Below, one piece after another: positions 45,451 to 54,567 of a stretch of DNA of 64,000 bases. Numbering within the stretch: position 1 is the first letter of the stretch; the number at the start of each line of letters is the position of its first letter. The notes below the pieces were generated by a model. That model was not told the DNA's origin. It did no database searches and saw only the letters and a list, made by a program, of their open reading frames with translations. Origin of the DNA: Pedobacter zeae (GTDB taxonomy: Bacteria > Bacteroidota > Bacteroidia > Sphingobacteriales > Sphingobacteriaceae); NCBI RefSeq assembly GCF_014196715.1, contig NZ_JACIEF010000004.1, forward strand, positions 124,001-188,000, written 5' to 3'. A program made the translations under genes and the position numbers.

Positions 45451-46161
45451 TTAGTTAACTGCGGTAGTATAAGTTACCAAATGCCAGGTTTTTTCGTAAT
45501 CCTGCCCGTTCAGTTTGCCCGGTGTTTTATCTTCGGCAAAAGCCTCCAGAAAATAATTTCCTTTTGCAACCGGGTTGAAAGTAAATTTACCATTTGCATC
45601 AGTTTCGGCAGGCTGGCCTTTTTTATCAGGACCAACAAGGGTTAATTTCTGGTTTGCAAAAGGAGTTTTGTTGTAAATAACTTCATGAACAGCAGTTTCG
45701 CCAGCTTTTAAAGCGTGTTTATCGGGCCTGATGGTTAAAGCCGCATCAGCGGGATATACCTTATTTATTTTTAACGTACCAACAGCAACATCAGCAAAAG
45801 CATAATACTCGATTTTTGCTTTTTCGTAAACAGTAGCCACCTCGTGTACAACAGAAAGTTTATAAGTTCCGTCCTGATCGGGTGTAAAACGGGCCTTATA
45901 AAAAAGTACATCCGGCGAAGTTGTTAAAATTGTTGTGGTACCATTGGGAGCCGTTAAAACCAATTTGAAATCTTTCAGGTTGCTGAACCACTTGGCTGCG
46001 GTATCACGCTCGTTGCTTTCGTATTCTCCAAAAAAAACTTTTACGTCCTGTGTTTGTCCTTTTTTGCCTGTTGCCGGGGTTTCTATCCATAAAGCATGTG
46101 CAAATACATTCGAGATACTAAAGGCAAGAAATAATGCCAATAATGAGATTTTAGTTTTCAT
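45451..46161 (-). CDS. DUF4198-family periplasmic protein in the iron-uptake operon
   Basis: 236 residues. The signal peptide is MKTKISLLALFLAFSISNVFA, and the mature protein starts HALWIETP, a His-containing start common to DUF4198 proteins, which occur next to metal transporters. It is built from beta-sandwich-like repeats (VKVFFGEYES, LSVVHEVATV, LTLVGPDKKGQPAETDANGK). It probably binds metal or supports the receptor encoded directly upstream. A perfect 8-1-8 hairpin sits five bases before the start codon (46167-46183). Confidence 0.85.
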   Translation of the reverse strand: MKTKISLLALFLAFSISNVFAHALWIETPATGKKGQTQDVKVFFGEYESNERDTAAKWFSNLKDFKLVLTAPNGTTTILTTSPDVLFYKARFTPDQDGTYKLSVVHEVATVYEKAKIEYYAFADVAVGTLKINKVYPADAALTIRPDKHALKAGETAVHEVIYNKTPFANQKLTLVGPDKKGQPAETDANGKFTFNPVAKGNYFLEAFAEDKTPGKLNGQDYEKTWHLVTYTTAVN

Positions 46162-46166
46162 TTTTT

Positions 46167-46183
46167 CCGGTTTTTAAAACCGG
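46167..46183 (-). promoter_or_regulatory. Hairpin just before the DUF4198 start codon
   Basis: CCGGTTTT-A-AAAACCGG on the minus strand (perfect 8-bp arms, one-base loop; a functional RNA loop would open to 3 or more bases), ending five bases before the ATG at 46161. It occupies the ribosome-loading region, so it may tune translation or protect an mRNA end inside the operon. Confidence 0.4.
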
Positions 46184-46222
46184 CAGCAGCTGATCTGACC
46201 CAGGTGCTCCCGGTTGATTTTA

Positions 46223-48661
46223 TTAAAATTTATAAGTTAAGCTGCCGGTAAAGGTTCTTAAATCCTGTGGATTCATGGTGCTGTAACCTGTCCAGTATTT
46301 TTGATTGGTAAAGTTGTCTACTTTAGCACCGATCCTAAACCTTGGATGATCATAGAATACCGATGCGTTAAAAACTTCGTAAGCCGGCAATATAAATACA
46401 CCCTGACTTACGCTGTTTACAATTTTGTTATCGCTGGCGTAGTTACCACCGGCACCTAAACCAAAGCCTCTTAAAGAACCTGCAGCAAACTTGTAACTGA
46501 TCCATAAGTTTGCCGAGTATGGCGAAGCCGAATAAGCATCGCGTCTCCCTTCAACATCGGGTGAAGCATTTTGCAGGCGGTTATCATTATAAGCAAAACC
46601 CGCAATAATGTTTAAACCATTTAAAGGGTTGGCTACAATTTCTGCTTCGATACCTTTGCTGATTTTGTTACCATCCTGGATCTGTGCGTTTGGATTTAAT
46701 GGGTCTCCGTTATAACCCCTTACAATATCTTTAACCTTGATGTAATAATAAGATACCGATCCGGTTAGTTTACCATCAAACAGGTTGCTTTTAACTCCGC
46801 CTTCTATCTGGTTAGCTTGCTCCGGCTTAAATGTATCACCTTTATAATCTATACCATTAATGTTGTTAAAACCGTTCTGATAATTGGCAAATAACGATAG
46901 CTGATCCTTAATCGGCTGGAATACCAGGCCGAATTTAGGAGAGAAAACCGTTTGTTTGTAAGCTCCCTTTGGAGCGGAGCCTGCACGATCAGAATTGCCC
47001 TTGTTATCAAACCTGTCTACCCTTAATGCGGCTAAGGCAATTAATCTGTCTGTTAAATTAATTACATCTGAGGCATAAGCGCTATAAGTATTGGATTTGA
47101 AGTTAATCGGGTATGTGGAATAAGGATTTGCCGCATAAAATGCAGCTAAATTAGCCTCAGTAAAATTATTGTAATTGGCACCCGTTCCGTTTTTATTTGT
47201 GATATCAAAACTATCGATCGAATAAAACAGCTGATCAGAATTCTGGCGCAAATAATCCAGACCTAAAACCAGTCTGTTTTTGATTGAACCCAGGTTAAAA
47301 GTACCGTTAAAATTTTGTTGGATTTCGTAGTTGTAAAGTTTACTGTTATCTGTCGATTGATCTGCCCTTGAAATGAAGTCGGCGCCTGGTGCAGCGGCCG
47401 GATTGCCTAGCAGTGGATAGTTATTTGGCACCAGGAACAGGTAAGTGCCACGGCCGTTGGAAAAACTATAACTGGATGAAAAGCTGGTGTGTGATGACCA
47501 GTTTTCGTTAAATTTATAATTCGCCTGGCCAAAGAAATTCGTACTGTTATATTTTTGCTTCATCGCATCACCGGTAAACGATTTATCGTAAGGTATACCA
47601 GACTGATCAGCCCGGTCAAAACCAAGGTCTTTTACCGGAAAATAGAAGAAAACAAATGGCTTTAAAGTGTTTTTACCATTAGAAATTTCCGCATCCAAGG
47701 TAAAATCCAGCTTATCGTTTACCTTATAAGCTAAACTGGGTGCAACAAAGAAACCCCTGTCGAATACATTTTGCTGGAAAGAGCCTTTGTAATTATAGGA
47801 AGCATTTAAACGTGCGTAAATGTGATTATTTTTATCAACCGGGAAATTAAAATCGGTGCTTACCCTGTTTACATCATAGCTACCGGCCGAGTAGGTTACC
47901 TCTCCGCCCAAACCCTCAAAAGGTTTTTTGGTAATGCGGTTAATTAAACCTCCATAAGAAGTTAAAGTACTCCCGAATAGGGTTGCAGATGGGCCTTTAA
48001 TTACTTCAACACTTTCTATATTTGCCGCATCATTACGGCTGGTTATATTACCTACAATTCCGTTCCTCAATTTCGATTGAACAATAAAACCCCTCGATGC
48101 ATAGTATGCACCGCCATCGCCTCCACGACCGGTTGATTCCCACATTTTTTGTATACCTACCGCATTACGCGTTGCATCATCGACCGAGAATATTAATTGA
48201 TCGTTAAACGTTTCTTTAGTAATGGTGGTGTAAACCTGTGGGTTTTCTAAATTGGTGATTGGCATTTTAGAAACGTAATCACTCTTTTGTGCACCGTATT
48301 TATTGGCTTTACCTTTATTGATATTGACCTCGTTGAGTTGATTGGAATTCTGGCTGATGACAAAATCAACCGTTTTGTTTTCGCCTGCGGTGATCATAAC
48401 TGATTTTTCTATACTCTGAATACCAACACCTGATACCCGTAAGATATAAGAACCCGGTTTAACCCTTTGTATTTCGAAGATACCCTTATCGCTGGTCACA
48501 TTTCCAAGGCCTTTCCCTTTCAAACCTACCGAAATATAAGCTGCCGGTTTACCATCTGATGTGGTTACCTTACCGCTAATCGTAGAATATTGTTGTGCAA
48601 AGGAGAGCAAGCTGGAAAAAGCTAAAAGAAAAGTTAAACTGGAAAGTTTGATGTTAAACAT
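46223..48661 (-). CDS. TonB-dependent ferric-siderophore-type outer-membrane receptor
   Basis: 812 residues. Signal peptide ending SSLLSFAQ, a carboxypeptidase-like domain (ISGKVTTSDGKPAAYISVGL), a TonB-box region (NQLNEVNINKGKANKYG), a plug (NAVGIQKMWES, GGAYYASRGF, SVEVIKGPSATLFGSTLTSY) and a 22-strand-type barrel ending RTFTGSLTYKF. The plug and barrel spacing is that of siderophore receptors, not SusC. It heads the operon with DUF4198, PepSY and DUF6607 genes and is preceded by two copies of a 19-bp Fur-like palindrome, which supports iron-responsive control. Confidence 0.93.
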   Translation of the reverse strand: MFNIKLSSLTFLLAFSSLLSFAQQYSTISGKVTTSDGKPAAYISVGLKGKGLGNVTSDKGIFEIQRVKPGSYILRVSGVGIQSIEKSVMITAGENKTVDFVISQNSNQLNEVNINKGKANKYGAQKSDYVSKMPITNLENPQVYTTITKETFNDQLIFSVDDATRNAVGIQKMWESTGRGGDGGAYYASRGFIVQSKLRNGIVGNITSRNDAANIESVEVIKGPSATLFGSTLTSYGGLINRITKKPFEGLGGEVTYSAGSYDVNRVSTDFNFPVDKNNHIYARLNASYNYKGSFQQNVFDRGFFVAPSLAYKVNDKLDFTLDAEISNGKNTLKPFVFFYFPVKDLGFDRADQSGIPYDKSFTGDAMKQKYNSTNFFGQANYKFNENWSSHTSFSSSYSFSNGRGTYLFLVPNNYPLLGNPAAAPGADFISRADQSTDNSKLYNYEIQQNFNGTFNLGSIKNRLVLGLDYLRQNSDQLFYSIDSFDITNKNGTGANYNNFTEANLAAFYAANPYSTYPINFKSNTYSAYASDVINLTDRLIALAALRVDRFDNKGNSDRAGSAPKGAYKQTVFSPKFGLVFQPIKDQLSLFANYQNGFNNINGIDYKGDTFKPEQANQIEGGVKSNLFDGKLTGSVSYYYIKVKDIVRGYNGDPLNPNAQIQDGNKISKGIEAEIVANPLNGLNIIAGFAYNDNRLQNASPDVEGRRDAYSASPYSANLWISYKFAAGSLRGFGLGAGGNYASDNKIVNSVSQGVFILPAYEVFNASVFYDHPRFRIGAKVDNFTNQKYWTGYSTMNPQDLRTFTGSLTYKF

Positions 48662-48671
48662 GTTAATATTT

Positions 48672-48690
48672 ATTTGGATTAATTCTAAAG
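48672..48690 (-). promoter_or_regulatory. Fur-like 19-bp box, proximal copy
   Basis: ATTTGGATTAATTCTAAAG (plus strand), matching the distal copy at 15 of 19 positions and located 10 bases upstream of the receptor start. As a palindrome it is weaker than the distal copy (6 of 9 arm positions). Confidence 0.5.
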
Positions 48691-48729
48691 AGAAGCAAAA
48701 TAACGATACAAAATCGGCTTATCCAAATT

Positions 48730-48748
48730 ATTTTGAATTATTCTAAAT
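48730..48748 (-). promoter_or_regulatory. Fur-like 19-bp palindrome, distal copy
   Basis: ATTTTGAATTATTCTAAAT (plus strand) is a 9-1-9 inverted repeat with 8 of 9 arm positions paired. Its size and AT-rich symmetric form resemble ferric-uptake-regulator sites. It lies 69-87 bases upstream of the siderophore-receptor start and 58 bases from the proximal copy. Confidence 0.55.
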
Positions 48749-49118
48749 AGAGTAAATGGAGTTGGTATTCAGTCTGGTGCAGTCGGGGCACTATTCATGC
48801 CCTAAAAGATTAGTTTAACGTTTTAGCCGCTGATTTTCTTAGATTTTTCCGGCTATTTTTATAGAAATCTACCTGCAGATTTATTGTTTGGATTTAGTTC
48901 TAAAAATGGCAGAAAATGTGATTTTTTAGCTTAAATGTGTCATTCTGGTCAATATAGGCATATTTTAAGCTGTAAAAGCGGGGTGTTGAAGAATTAAATG
49001 TTAATTAATGTTAAATTTTTAGGTTAAAATATGGTTTTATTTAGCTAAAAAGTAATTAAATGCCAAGTAAAAAAGTTGATACTTTAGCCGGAAATCAAAC
49101 CTAACTAACTAATCATCA
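48749..49118. other. Intergenic region between iron operon and fourth SusCD locus
   Basis: 370 AT-rich bases without a gene. A weak TACTTTAG box lies near 49080, close to the SusC start, but no -33 TTG is at the right distance. A short TTAATTAATGTTAAATTTTTAG-like AT-rich tract is the only other structure. Confidence 0.4.
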
Positions 49119-52100
49119 ATGGAAAAAAATTCTACAAGACATGCCTATGTGAAATTTTTAACGGCCACATTATTTTATCTGCTCATCCCCTGGCTGGCTT
49201 TTGCCCAGAAAACAATCAGGGGAACAGTTTTAGATCAGTCTAATAAACCCATTCCAGGGGTTTCTATTATCGAAAAAGGTACAAAGAATGGTACTTCTAC
49301 CAATGCCGATGGAAAGTTCAGCCTAACGGTTCAGAAAGAGGGTGCAATTGTTGTTGCCAGGATAGTGGGCTACCGTTCGACGGAAAAAGCAGCTCCGGCA
49401 AGTGGTACAGTAAACTTCTCTTTGGAAGAAGATAATAATACACTGGATGAAGTGGTTACTATCGGTTATCAAAAAATTACAAGAAAGAAAACTACAGCTG
49501 CGATTTCCAGTATTTCCTCTAAAGAGTTGGCCAATTTGCCATCCGCAAGTTTTGATCAGTTGCTACAAGGTAGGGTATCGGGTGTAAATGTTCAGAATTT
49601 CACCGGTCAACCCGGAGCAGCACCTACTGTATCTGTAAGGGGTAATTCGTTGGTTAGCAGGGGTTACGACGAATTTAATGTAATAAATTCACCCCTTTAT
49701 GTAGTTGATGGTGTTCCGCAACCAACCGAAACCTACGTCGGACCAGGTGTAGGAACAGGTCAGAATTATCTGGCCGGCATCAACCCAACAGATATCGAAT
49801 CTATCGATGTATTAAAAGATGCTTCCGCAGCTGCCATTTATGGGTCGCGTGCAGCCAATGGGGTTATCTTGATAACAACGAAAAAAGGGCTTAGCGGTGA
49901 ACCCCGAGTTTCTATCAATGCTTATGCAGGTTTGACCCAAAGGCCAAAGTTGAGAGATGTAACACTTGGAACTACCGAGAGGAGGCAGAAAATGGATATT
50001 TTGCAAAGGCAACTGTCTTATAATGACCTGAAACAGCTTCCCTACATTTTGACTGATAGTTTAAATCCCGCTTATAATGGTAATACAGACTGGCAAGATC
50101 TTTTTTATCAGTCCGGAAAAATCACTAACGGCGATTTAAGTGTGAGTGGTGGTGGCGCGAATGGAATGGTATACAGGTTTAGTGGAGGATACTATGATGA
50201 ACAAGGTATTATTAAAGCCACTGGTTTCAAAAGGTATTCAGGTAGATTAAATCTGACAACCAGAGCCATGAAAGAGAAATTAATGATTAATCCCATTATT
50301 GCCTACTCGAGATCGGATTTTTCAAGAGGTAATGGGAATGGTAGTAGCCCTATTAATTTAGGGGCGGGCAATATGCCTTCATCATTATTAAATCTGGATG
50401 AAGATAAAAAAGCCCTTTTGTTAGGTGCCTACGATGAGAGTTTGGATAAAAACATCAGCAATCAACTTACGCTAAATTTAAATTTAAGTTATGAGTTTAA
50501 TAAGCACCTAATGCTCACATCTCAGTCCTCTTATTTGTTAAATACTGCCAGGAGGGATTATAGCAGGACCAGTATATTGAATAATGGTCAGGGAAATTCA
50601 TCATCGAGCTACGCTGATAATGGCATCAATGCACTAACGTCTAATTTTTTATCGTATAACAATCAGTTTGGTAAACATTCCGTGAGTGTTATTGCCGGGC
50701 AGGACATTCAATATAACCAGTTCCAGAATACATCTGCTTCAGGTTATGGAGGTCCATCAGATAACATTCAAGTGGTAAGCGGGTTTCAGCAATCAAGGAT
50801 TTCAGCTGGTTCCGACTATCAGGCTTATGGACTCCTTTCGTATTACGGACGTTTGGCTTATGATTTCGATGGTAAGTATTTACTTTCGGCAAGCGCCAGG
50901 GCAGACGGTTCATCCAGATTTGGTAAAAACAATAAATGGGGATATTTCCCGTCAGCATCTGTTGGGTGGTTGGCTTCAGAAGAAAACTTTATGAAAAACT
51001 GGGTAAATAACCCATTCACGCTAATCAAACTGAGGGCCAGTTTAGGAACATCAGGAAGTTTACCTAATAATAATTATCTACAATACAACTTGTATTCCGT
51101 AAATAATGGCGGGTTTAATGGAAATGGCGGGGCGACATCTTATAATGGTACAACTGCTATTACACCGAATTTAAGTGATGGTGCAGCGCAAAGTAACCTT
51201 AGCTGGGAAAAATCCCTTCAATGGAATATCGGTACCGATATGGAAATCAAAAATGGCAAGTATGCACTATCGTTTGACGTATATAATAAAGAATCTTCTT
51301 TACAGTTGTTTAGCGTAAACCTCCCACTAACAACAGGTTACGATAGGGCGTTAACGAATTCCATAGGCGTCAGAAATTCAGGTGTGGAGTTAACAGTTTC
51401 TGCTAATCCGATTGAAGGAAACTTCAAATGGTTTACAAGAGTTAACGCCTCATATAATAAAAATCAAATTATGAATTTGCCAAATGGTGGAAGAGATCTC
51501 ATTTTAAGTGGAGACAGATTTGATAAATCTCACATCCTTTCAGTTGGAAGCCCAATAAATGCATTTTATCTTTATAGGACAAATGGCGTATTTTCGAGAA
51601 CAAGCGATATACCTGTTAACCCTTTTACAGGAGAGTTATATAGGAATAGTAATGGTACGTACCAAGCAGGTCAATTTTATCTAGCTGATCTTGACGGAGA
51701 TGGCTTCATCGATATTTTTAATGATGGTATCAATCCCGACAAAGCGCCGATTGGCGATCCCAATCCAAAAATTACAGGAGGCTGGACCAATGATTTCAGT
51801 TACAAGAACTTTTCATTGAACATATTCTGTACTTTCACTTTCGACAGGGATGTATTAAATTTATTTGAATCAGATCGTTTTTCCAACTCAACAGATGGTG
51901 ACCCTGTAAATAGATTTGCCGCATTTTCAACTCCGGATCTAAGCAAAATAAACATTTGGAGAAACCCCGGAGATCAGGCAGACTACGCTAAATATGATTT
52001 GGGAAGTTATCGTTACTATTACACCGGTGCCCAGACATTTTTCCTGGAAAAAGGTGGTTATTTCAGAATCAGAAGTATAAATTTTGGTTACAATTTTCCG

Positions 52101-52286
52101 GCTAAAACGCTTAAAAAATTGGGTTTAAATAAATTAAAGCTTTTTGCAATCGCAGATAATGTTTATATGTTCCAGCAGTCTAAACGCCTTCCCGATGCTG
52201 AAAACGTAAATCCATACGGGGAATATAATGGCGCGGGATATCCTATCCCAAGAAAATATACACTTGGTTTGGAAATTCAATTTTAA
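49119..52286 (+). CDS. SusC/RagA-family TonB-linked outer-membrane protein
   Basis: 1055 residues. The signal peptide is FLTATLFYLLIPWLAFAQ after a charged tail. Carboxypeptidase-like domain (IRGTVLDQSNKPIPGVSIIE), TonB-box segment (LDEVVTIGYQKITRKK), plug (SVRGNSLVSRGYDEFNVI, LYVVDGVPQPTETYVG, IDVLKDASAAAIYGSRAANG) and barrel ending KYTLGLEIQF. There is no STN domain. It heads a four-gene plus-strand operon with SusD, a FAS1 lipoprotein and another lipoprotein, with no glycoside hydrolase or peptidase, so the ligand is unknown. Confidence 0.95.
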   Translation: MEKNSTRHAYVKFLTATLFYLLIPWLAFAQKTIRGTVLDQSNKPIPGVSIIEKGTKNGTSTNADGKFSLTVQKEGAIVVARIVGYRSTEKAAPASGTVNFSLEEDNNTLDEVVTIGYQKITRKKTTAAISSISSKELANLPSASFDQLLQGRVSGVNVQNFTGQPGAAPTVSVRGNSLVSRGYDEFNVINSPLYVVDGVPQPTETYVGPGVGTGQNYLAGINPTDIESIDVLKDASAAAIYGSRAANGVILITTKKGLSGEPRVSINAYAGLTQRPKLRDVTLGTTERRQKMDILQRQLSYNDLKQLPYILTDSLNPAYNGNTDWQDLFYQSGKITNGDLSVSGGGANGMVYRFSGGYYDEQGIIKATGFKRYSGRLNLTTRAMKEKLMINPIIAYSRSDFSRGNGNGSSPINLGAGNMPSSLLNLDEDKKALLLGAYDESLDKNISNQLTLNLNLSYEFNKHLMLTSQSSYLLNTARRDYSRTSILNNGQGNSSSSYADNGINALTSNFLSYNNQFGKHSVSVIAGQDIQYNQFQNTSASGYGGPSDNIQVVSGFQQSRISAGSDYQAYGLLSYYGRLAYDFDGKYLLSASARADGSSRFGKNNKWGYFPSASVGWLASEENFMKNWVNNPFTLIKLRASLGTSGSLPNNNYLQYNLYSVNNGGFNGNGGATSYNGTTAITPNLSDGAAQSNLSWEKSLQWNIGTDMEIKNGKYALSFDVYNKESSLQLFSVNLPLTTGYDRALTNSIGVRNSGVELTVSANPIEGNFKWFTRVNASYNKNQIMNLPNGGRDLILSGDRFDKSHILSVGSPINAFYLYRTNGVFSRTSDIPVNPFTGELYRNSNGTYQAGQFYLADLDGDGFIDIFNDGINPDKAPIGDPNPKITGGWTNDFSYKNFSLNIFCTFTFDRDVLNLFESDRFSNSTDGDPVNRFAAFSTPDLSKINIWRNPGDQADYAKYDLGSYRYYYTGAQTFFLEKGGYFRIRSINFGYNFPAKTLKKLGLNKLKLFAIADNVYMFQQSKRLPDAENVNPYGEYNGAGYPIPRKYTLGLEIQF

Positions 52287-52296
52287 TTTTAATACT

Positions 52297-53817
52297 ATGA
52301 GACAGCACTTAAAAACTTTAAGCATATTAAGTTTAGTTATATTATTAACTCCACTTATTTCTTGTAAAAAATTATTGGAGCAGGAACCTAAAAACTCTAC
52401 TTATCTAGAAAAATTTTGGAAATCAGCAAGCGATGCAAGAAGTGCCTTAGCAGGTAATTATGCATTGCTCCGTAATGCTTGTACAGATAAGGAAAACCGT
52501 TACTATCTGTATGGAGATGCCATTGCCAAAAATTATTTTACCATTCAGTATACTGGGGATGGGCTTGAAGGCATACAAAATGGTGATTTTACGTTTCAAT
52601 ATAACCTAAACTCATTGGCTAATTACACGCTATACTATAAAACGATTGCGATGTCTAACATCGTTATTGCTAATGTAAGCAAGATGACTAATGCCCAACT
52701 TAAAGATACAGATGATCCGGCAGCGTTTAAAAACAACATCATGGGTCAGGCAATGTTTATCCGTGCTTTAAGCTATTTTATGATGGTAAGGGTTTGGGGC
52801 GATGTGCCTTTGGTTACTACAGCTTATGACGATCCAATCACTGCGCCACAGCTTCCTAGAAGCTCGAGAGCAGATGTGATGAAGCAAATTGAGACAGATT
52901 GCAGAAGTGCCATCAATTTATTGACCTGGAATTATATTAACATTGGCGATGCAAAAGTGACCGCCAATAAAGGGTCAGCATATGCTTTATTGGCCCACCT
53001 ATATCTATGGAGGGCTACGATGTCTGATGTTAGCCAAGATACACCAAATTTAACTGACGTAAATAATGCAGATACTACAATTACTACTTTAATACAAAAA
53101 GGAGGATATAGCCAAACGGATACTGCAAATTATAAATCAACTTTTGTAGGACGTTCTAGTGACGGAATATTCGAAATCAACATGAGTGAGAATACATTAG
53201 AAGGTTCTAATTCCAGTATCGGTACGAGATTCCTTAGCGGTGCGTATATCAATACATATTCTAATAATCCAAGATTTTATGTTGTTCCACGTTATCTGTC
53301 GGATCAGTTTGGGTCAAATTCTAAAGATATTCGCTTTACTAAAAATTTTGATCTCTCAAATCCTGAAAGACCAATTTGCACAAAATATAGCAATGTAATT
53401 TATAGAAACCCCGGACAGAAATTAGATGCTTACTTGAGTAATAACATGATTATTTTCCGTTTAAGTGACATGAAGTTGCTGAAAGCTGAAATTGCGTTAT
53501 ACAAAAATGATGCAGCCACCGCGACTACTGTTATCAATGAATTCAGAACAAGGAATAATCCTAATCCTACACTTGTACCAAATGGACTTTCTGTAAGTAG
53601 AGTAATGGATGAGTATATCAAGGAGAGAAGTAAGGAAATGTATCTTGAAGGACACTTGTTCTTTGATCTTTTACGTACCAGGCGCTATGGTAATGTTGTG
53701 GATTGGCTTACGGAAACCAGATTTAGAAGAGAAGGGTTTTATTGGCCAGTGGATCCTGCACTATTCAGGGAAAATCCAAATCTTAAACAAACAACCTATT
53801 GGTTAGGAAAAGTTTAA
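52297..53817 (+). CDS. SusD/RagB-family nutrient-binding lipoprotein
   Basis: 506 residues from the ATG at 52297, ten bases after the SusC stop; a start inside the SusC gene would hide the signal. Lipoprotein signal ends LLTPLISC (Cys22). SusD landmarks: FKNNIMGQAMFIRALSYFMM, VRVWGDVPLVTTAYDDP, RLSDMKLLKAEIALYKND and YIKERSKEMYLEGHLFFDLL. Canonical partner of the preceding SusC. Confidence 0.95.
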   Translation: MRQHLKTLSILSLVILLTPLISCKKLLEQEPKNSTYLEKFWKSASDARSALAGNYALLRNACTDKENRYYLYGDAIAKNYFTIQYTGDGLEGIQNGDFTFQYNLNSLANYTLYYKTIAMSNIVIANVSKMTNAQLKDTDDPAAFKNNIMGQAMFIRALSYFMMVRVWGDVPLVTTAYDDPITAPQLPRSSRADVMKQIETDCRSAINLLTWNYINIGDAKVTANKGSAYALLAHLYLWRATMSDVSQDTPNLTDVNNADTTITTLIQKGGYSQTDTANYKSTFVGRSSDGIFEINMSENTLEGSNSSIGTRFLSGAYINTYSNNPRFYVVPRYLSDQFGSNSKDIRFTKNFDLSNPERPICTKYSNVIYRNPGQKLDAYLSNNMIIFRLSDMKLLKAEIALYKNDAATATTVINEFRTRNNPNPTLVPNGLSVSRVMDEYIKERSKEMYLEGHLFFDLLRTRRYGNVVDWLTETRFRREGFYWPVDPALFRENPNLKQTTYWLGKV

Positions 53818-53834
53818 CTATTAGTAATTAAATC

Positions 53835-54521
53835 ATGAAAAAATATATCATAGCTGTAATAGCGATTATAACTGCCGCATTTACATCCTGCAAAAAGGAT
53901 AGCTACAAAAATGATGGGGGTGTTAGTAATGCCTTTGTCAATATGACAACATATGACTATCTGAAATCTAATCCAAAGTTTGATTCCTTAGTTAAGGTTA
54001 TTGACCGGGCAGGTTTAAAAGATGCTGTAAATGGAAATATAACTTTCTTTGTTACGACAAATTACGGAATTGTAGACTACGTTGCGGCGAAGAAGAATCA
54101 ACAGGCTATAAAAATTGGTAAGGAAAACTTTGATTTTGGGATTAAAGACATTCCTTCTCAAGAATTGAGCGATTCCTTGAAAACGTACATGTTTGCAGGT
54201 AAAATTAACCGTGATCAAATGACAGTTACGGGTAAACTTTATGATAGTATGCTTGGTTCAATTCCTAATGTACAGTATCTGATTAAGTTGAGAAGGACTT
54301 TTGATTTTAACGCTTATGTCAGTAATGTAGATTATGTAACCTATACCAAAGTGATTGGTACCAGGGATGACCGTGAGCCAAATCAGGATGCTATTCCGGA
54401 TAATCAAAAGGATAAGGCTGTTGATTGCCAGACTTCAGGGATTATTACTACAACTGGAATCGTGCATGTGCTCAATGGAAACCATAGGTTGTTTTTTAAT
54501 GCCCAGTCGTTAGGTAACTAA
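53835..54521 (+). CDS. Fasciclin (FAS1)-domain lipoprotein in a SusCD operon
   Basis: 228 residues, lipoprotein signal ending ITAAFTSC (Cys19). The body matches a divergent FAS1 domain: MTTYDYLKSNPKFDSLVKVI at the start, DAVNGNITFFVTTNYGI in the middle, and the closing IITTTGIVHVLNGNHRLFF corresponding to the H2 motif. FAS1 domains mediate adhesion or carbohydrate contact; next to SusCD the protein is probably a surface-exposed accessory binding lipoprotein. Starts 17 bases after SusD. Confidence 0.83.
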   Translation: MKKYIIAVIAIITAAFTSCKKDSYKNDGGVSNAFVNMTTYDYLKSNPKFDSLVKVIDRAGLKDAVNGNITFFVTTNYGIVDYVAAKKNQQAIKIGKENFDFGIKDIPSQELSDSLKTYMFAGKINRDQMTVTGKLYDSMLGSIPNVQYLIKLRRTFDFNAYVSNVDYVTYTKVIGTRDDREPNQDAIPDNQKDKAVDCQTSGIITTTGIVHVLNGNHRLFFNAQSLGN

Positions 54522-54567
54522 GACTGTCCGTGAAAAACAATATGTTAAACCTCAACAATGTATAATT

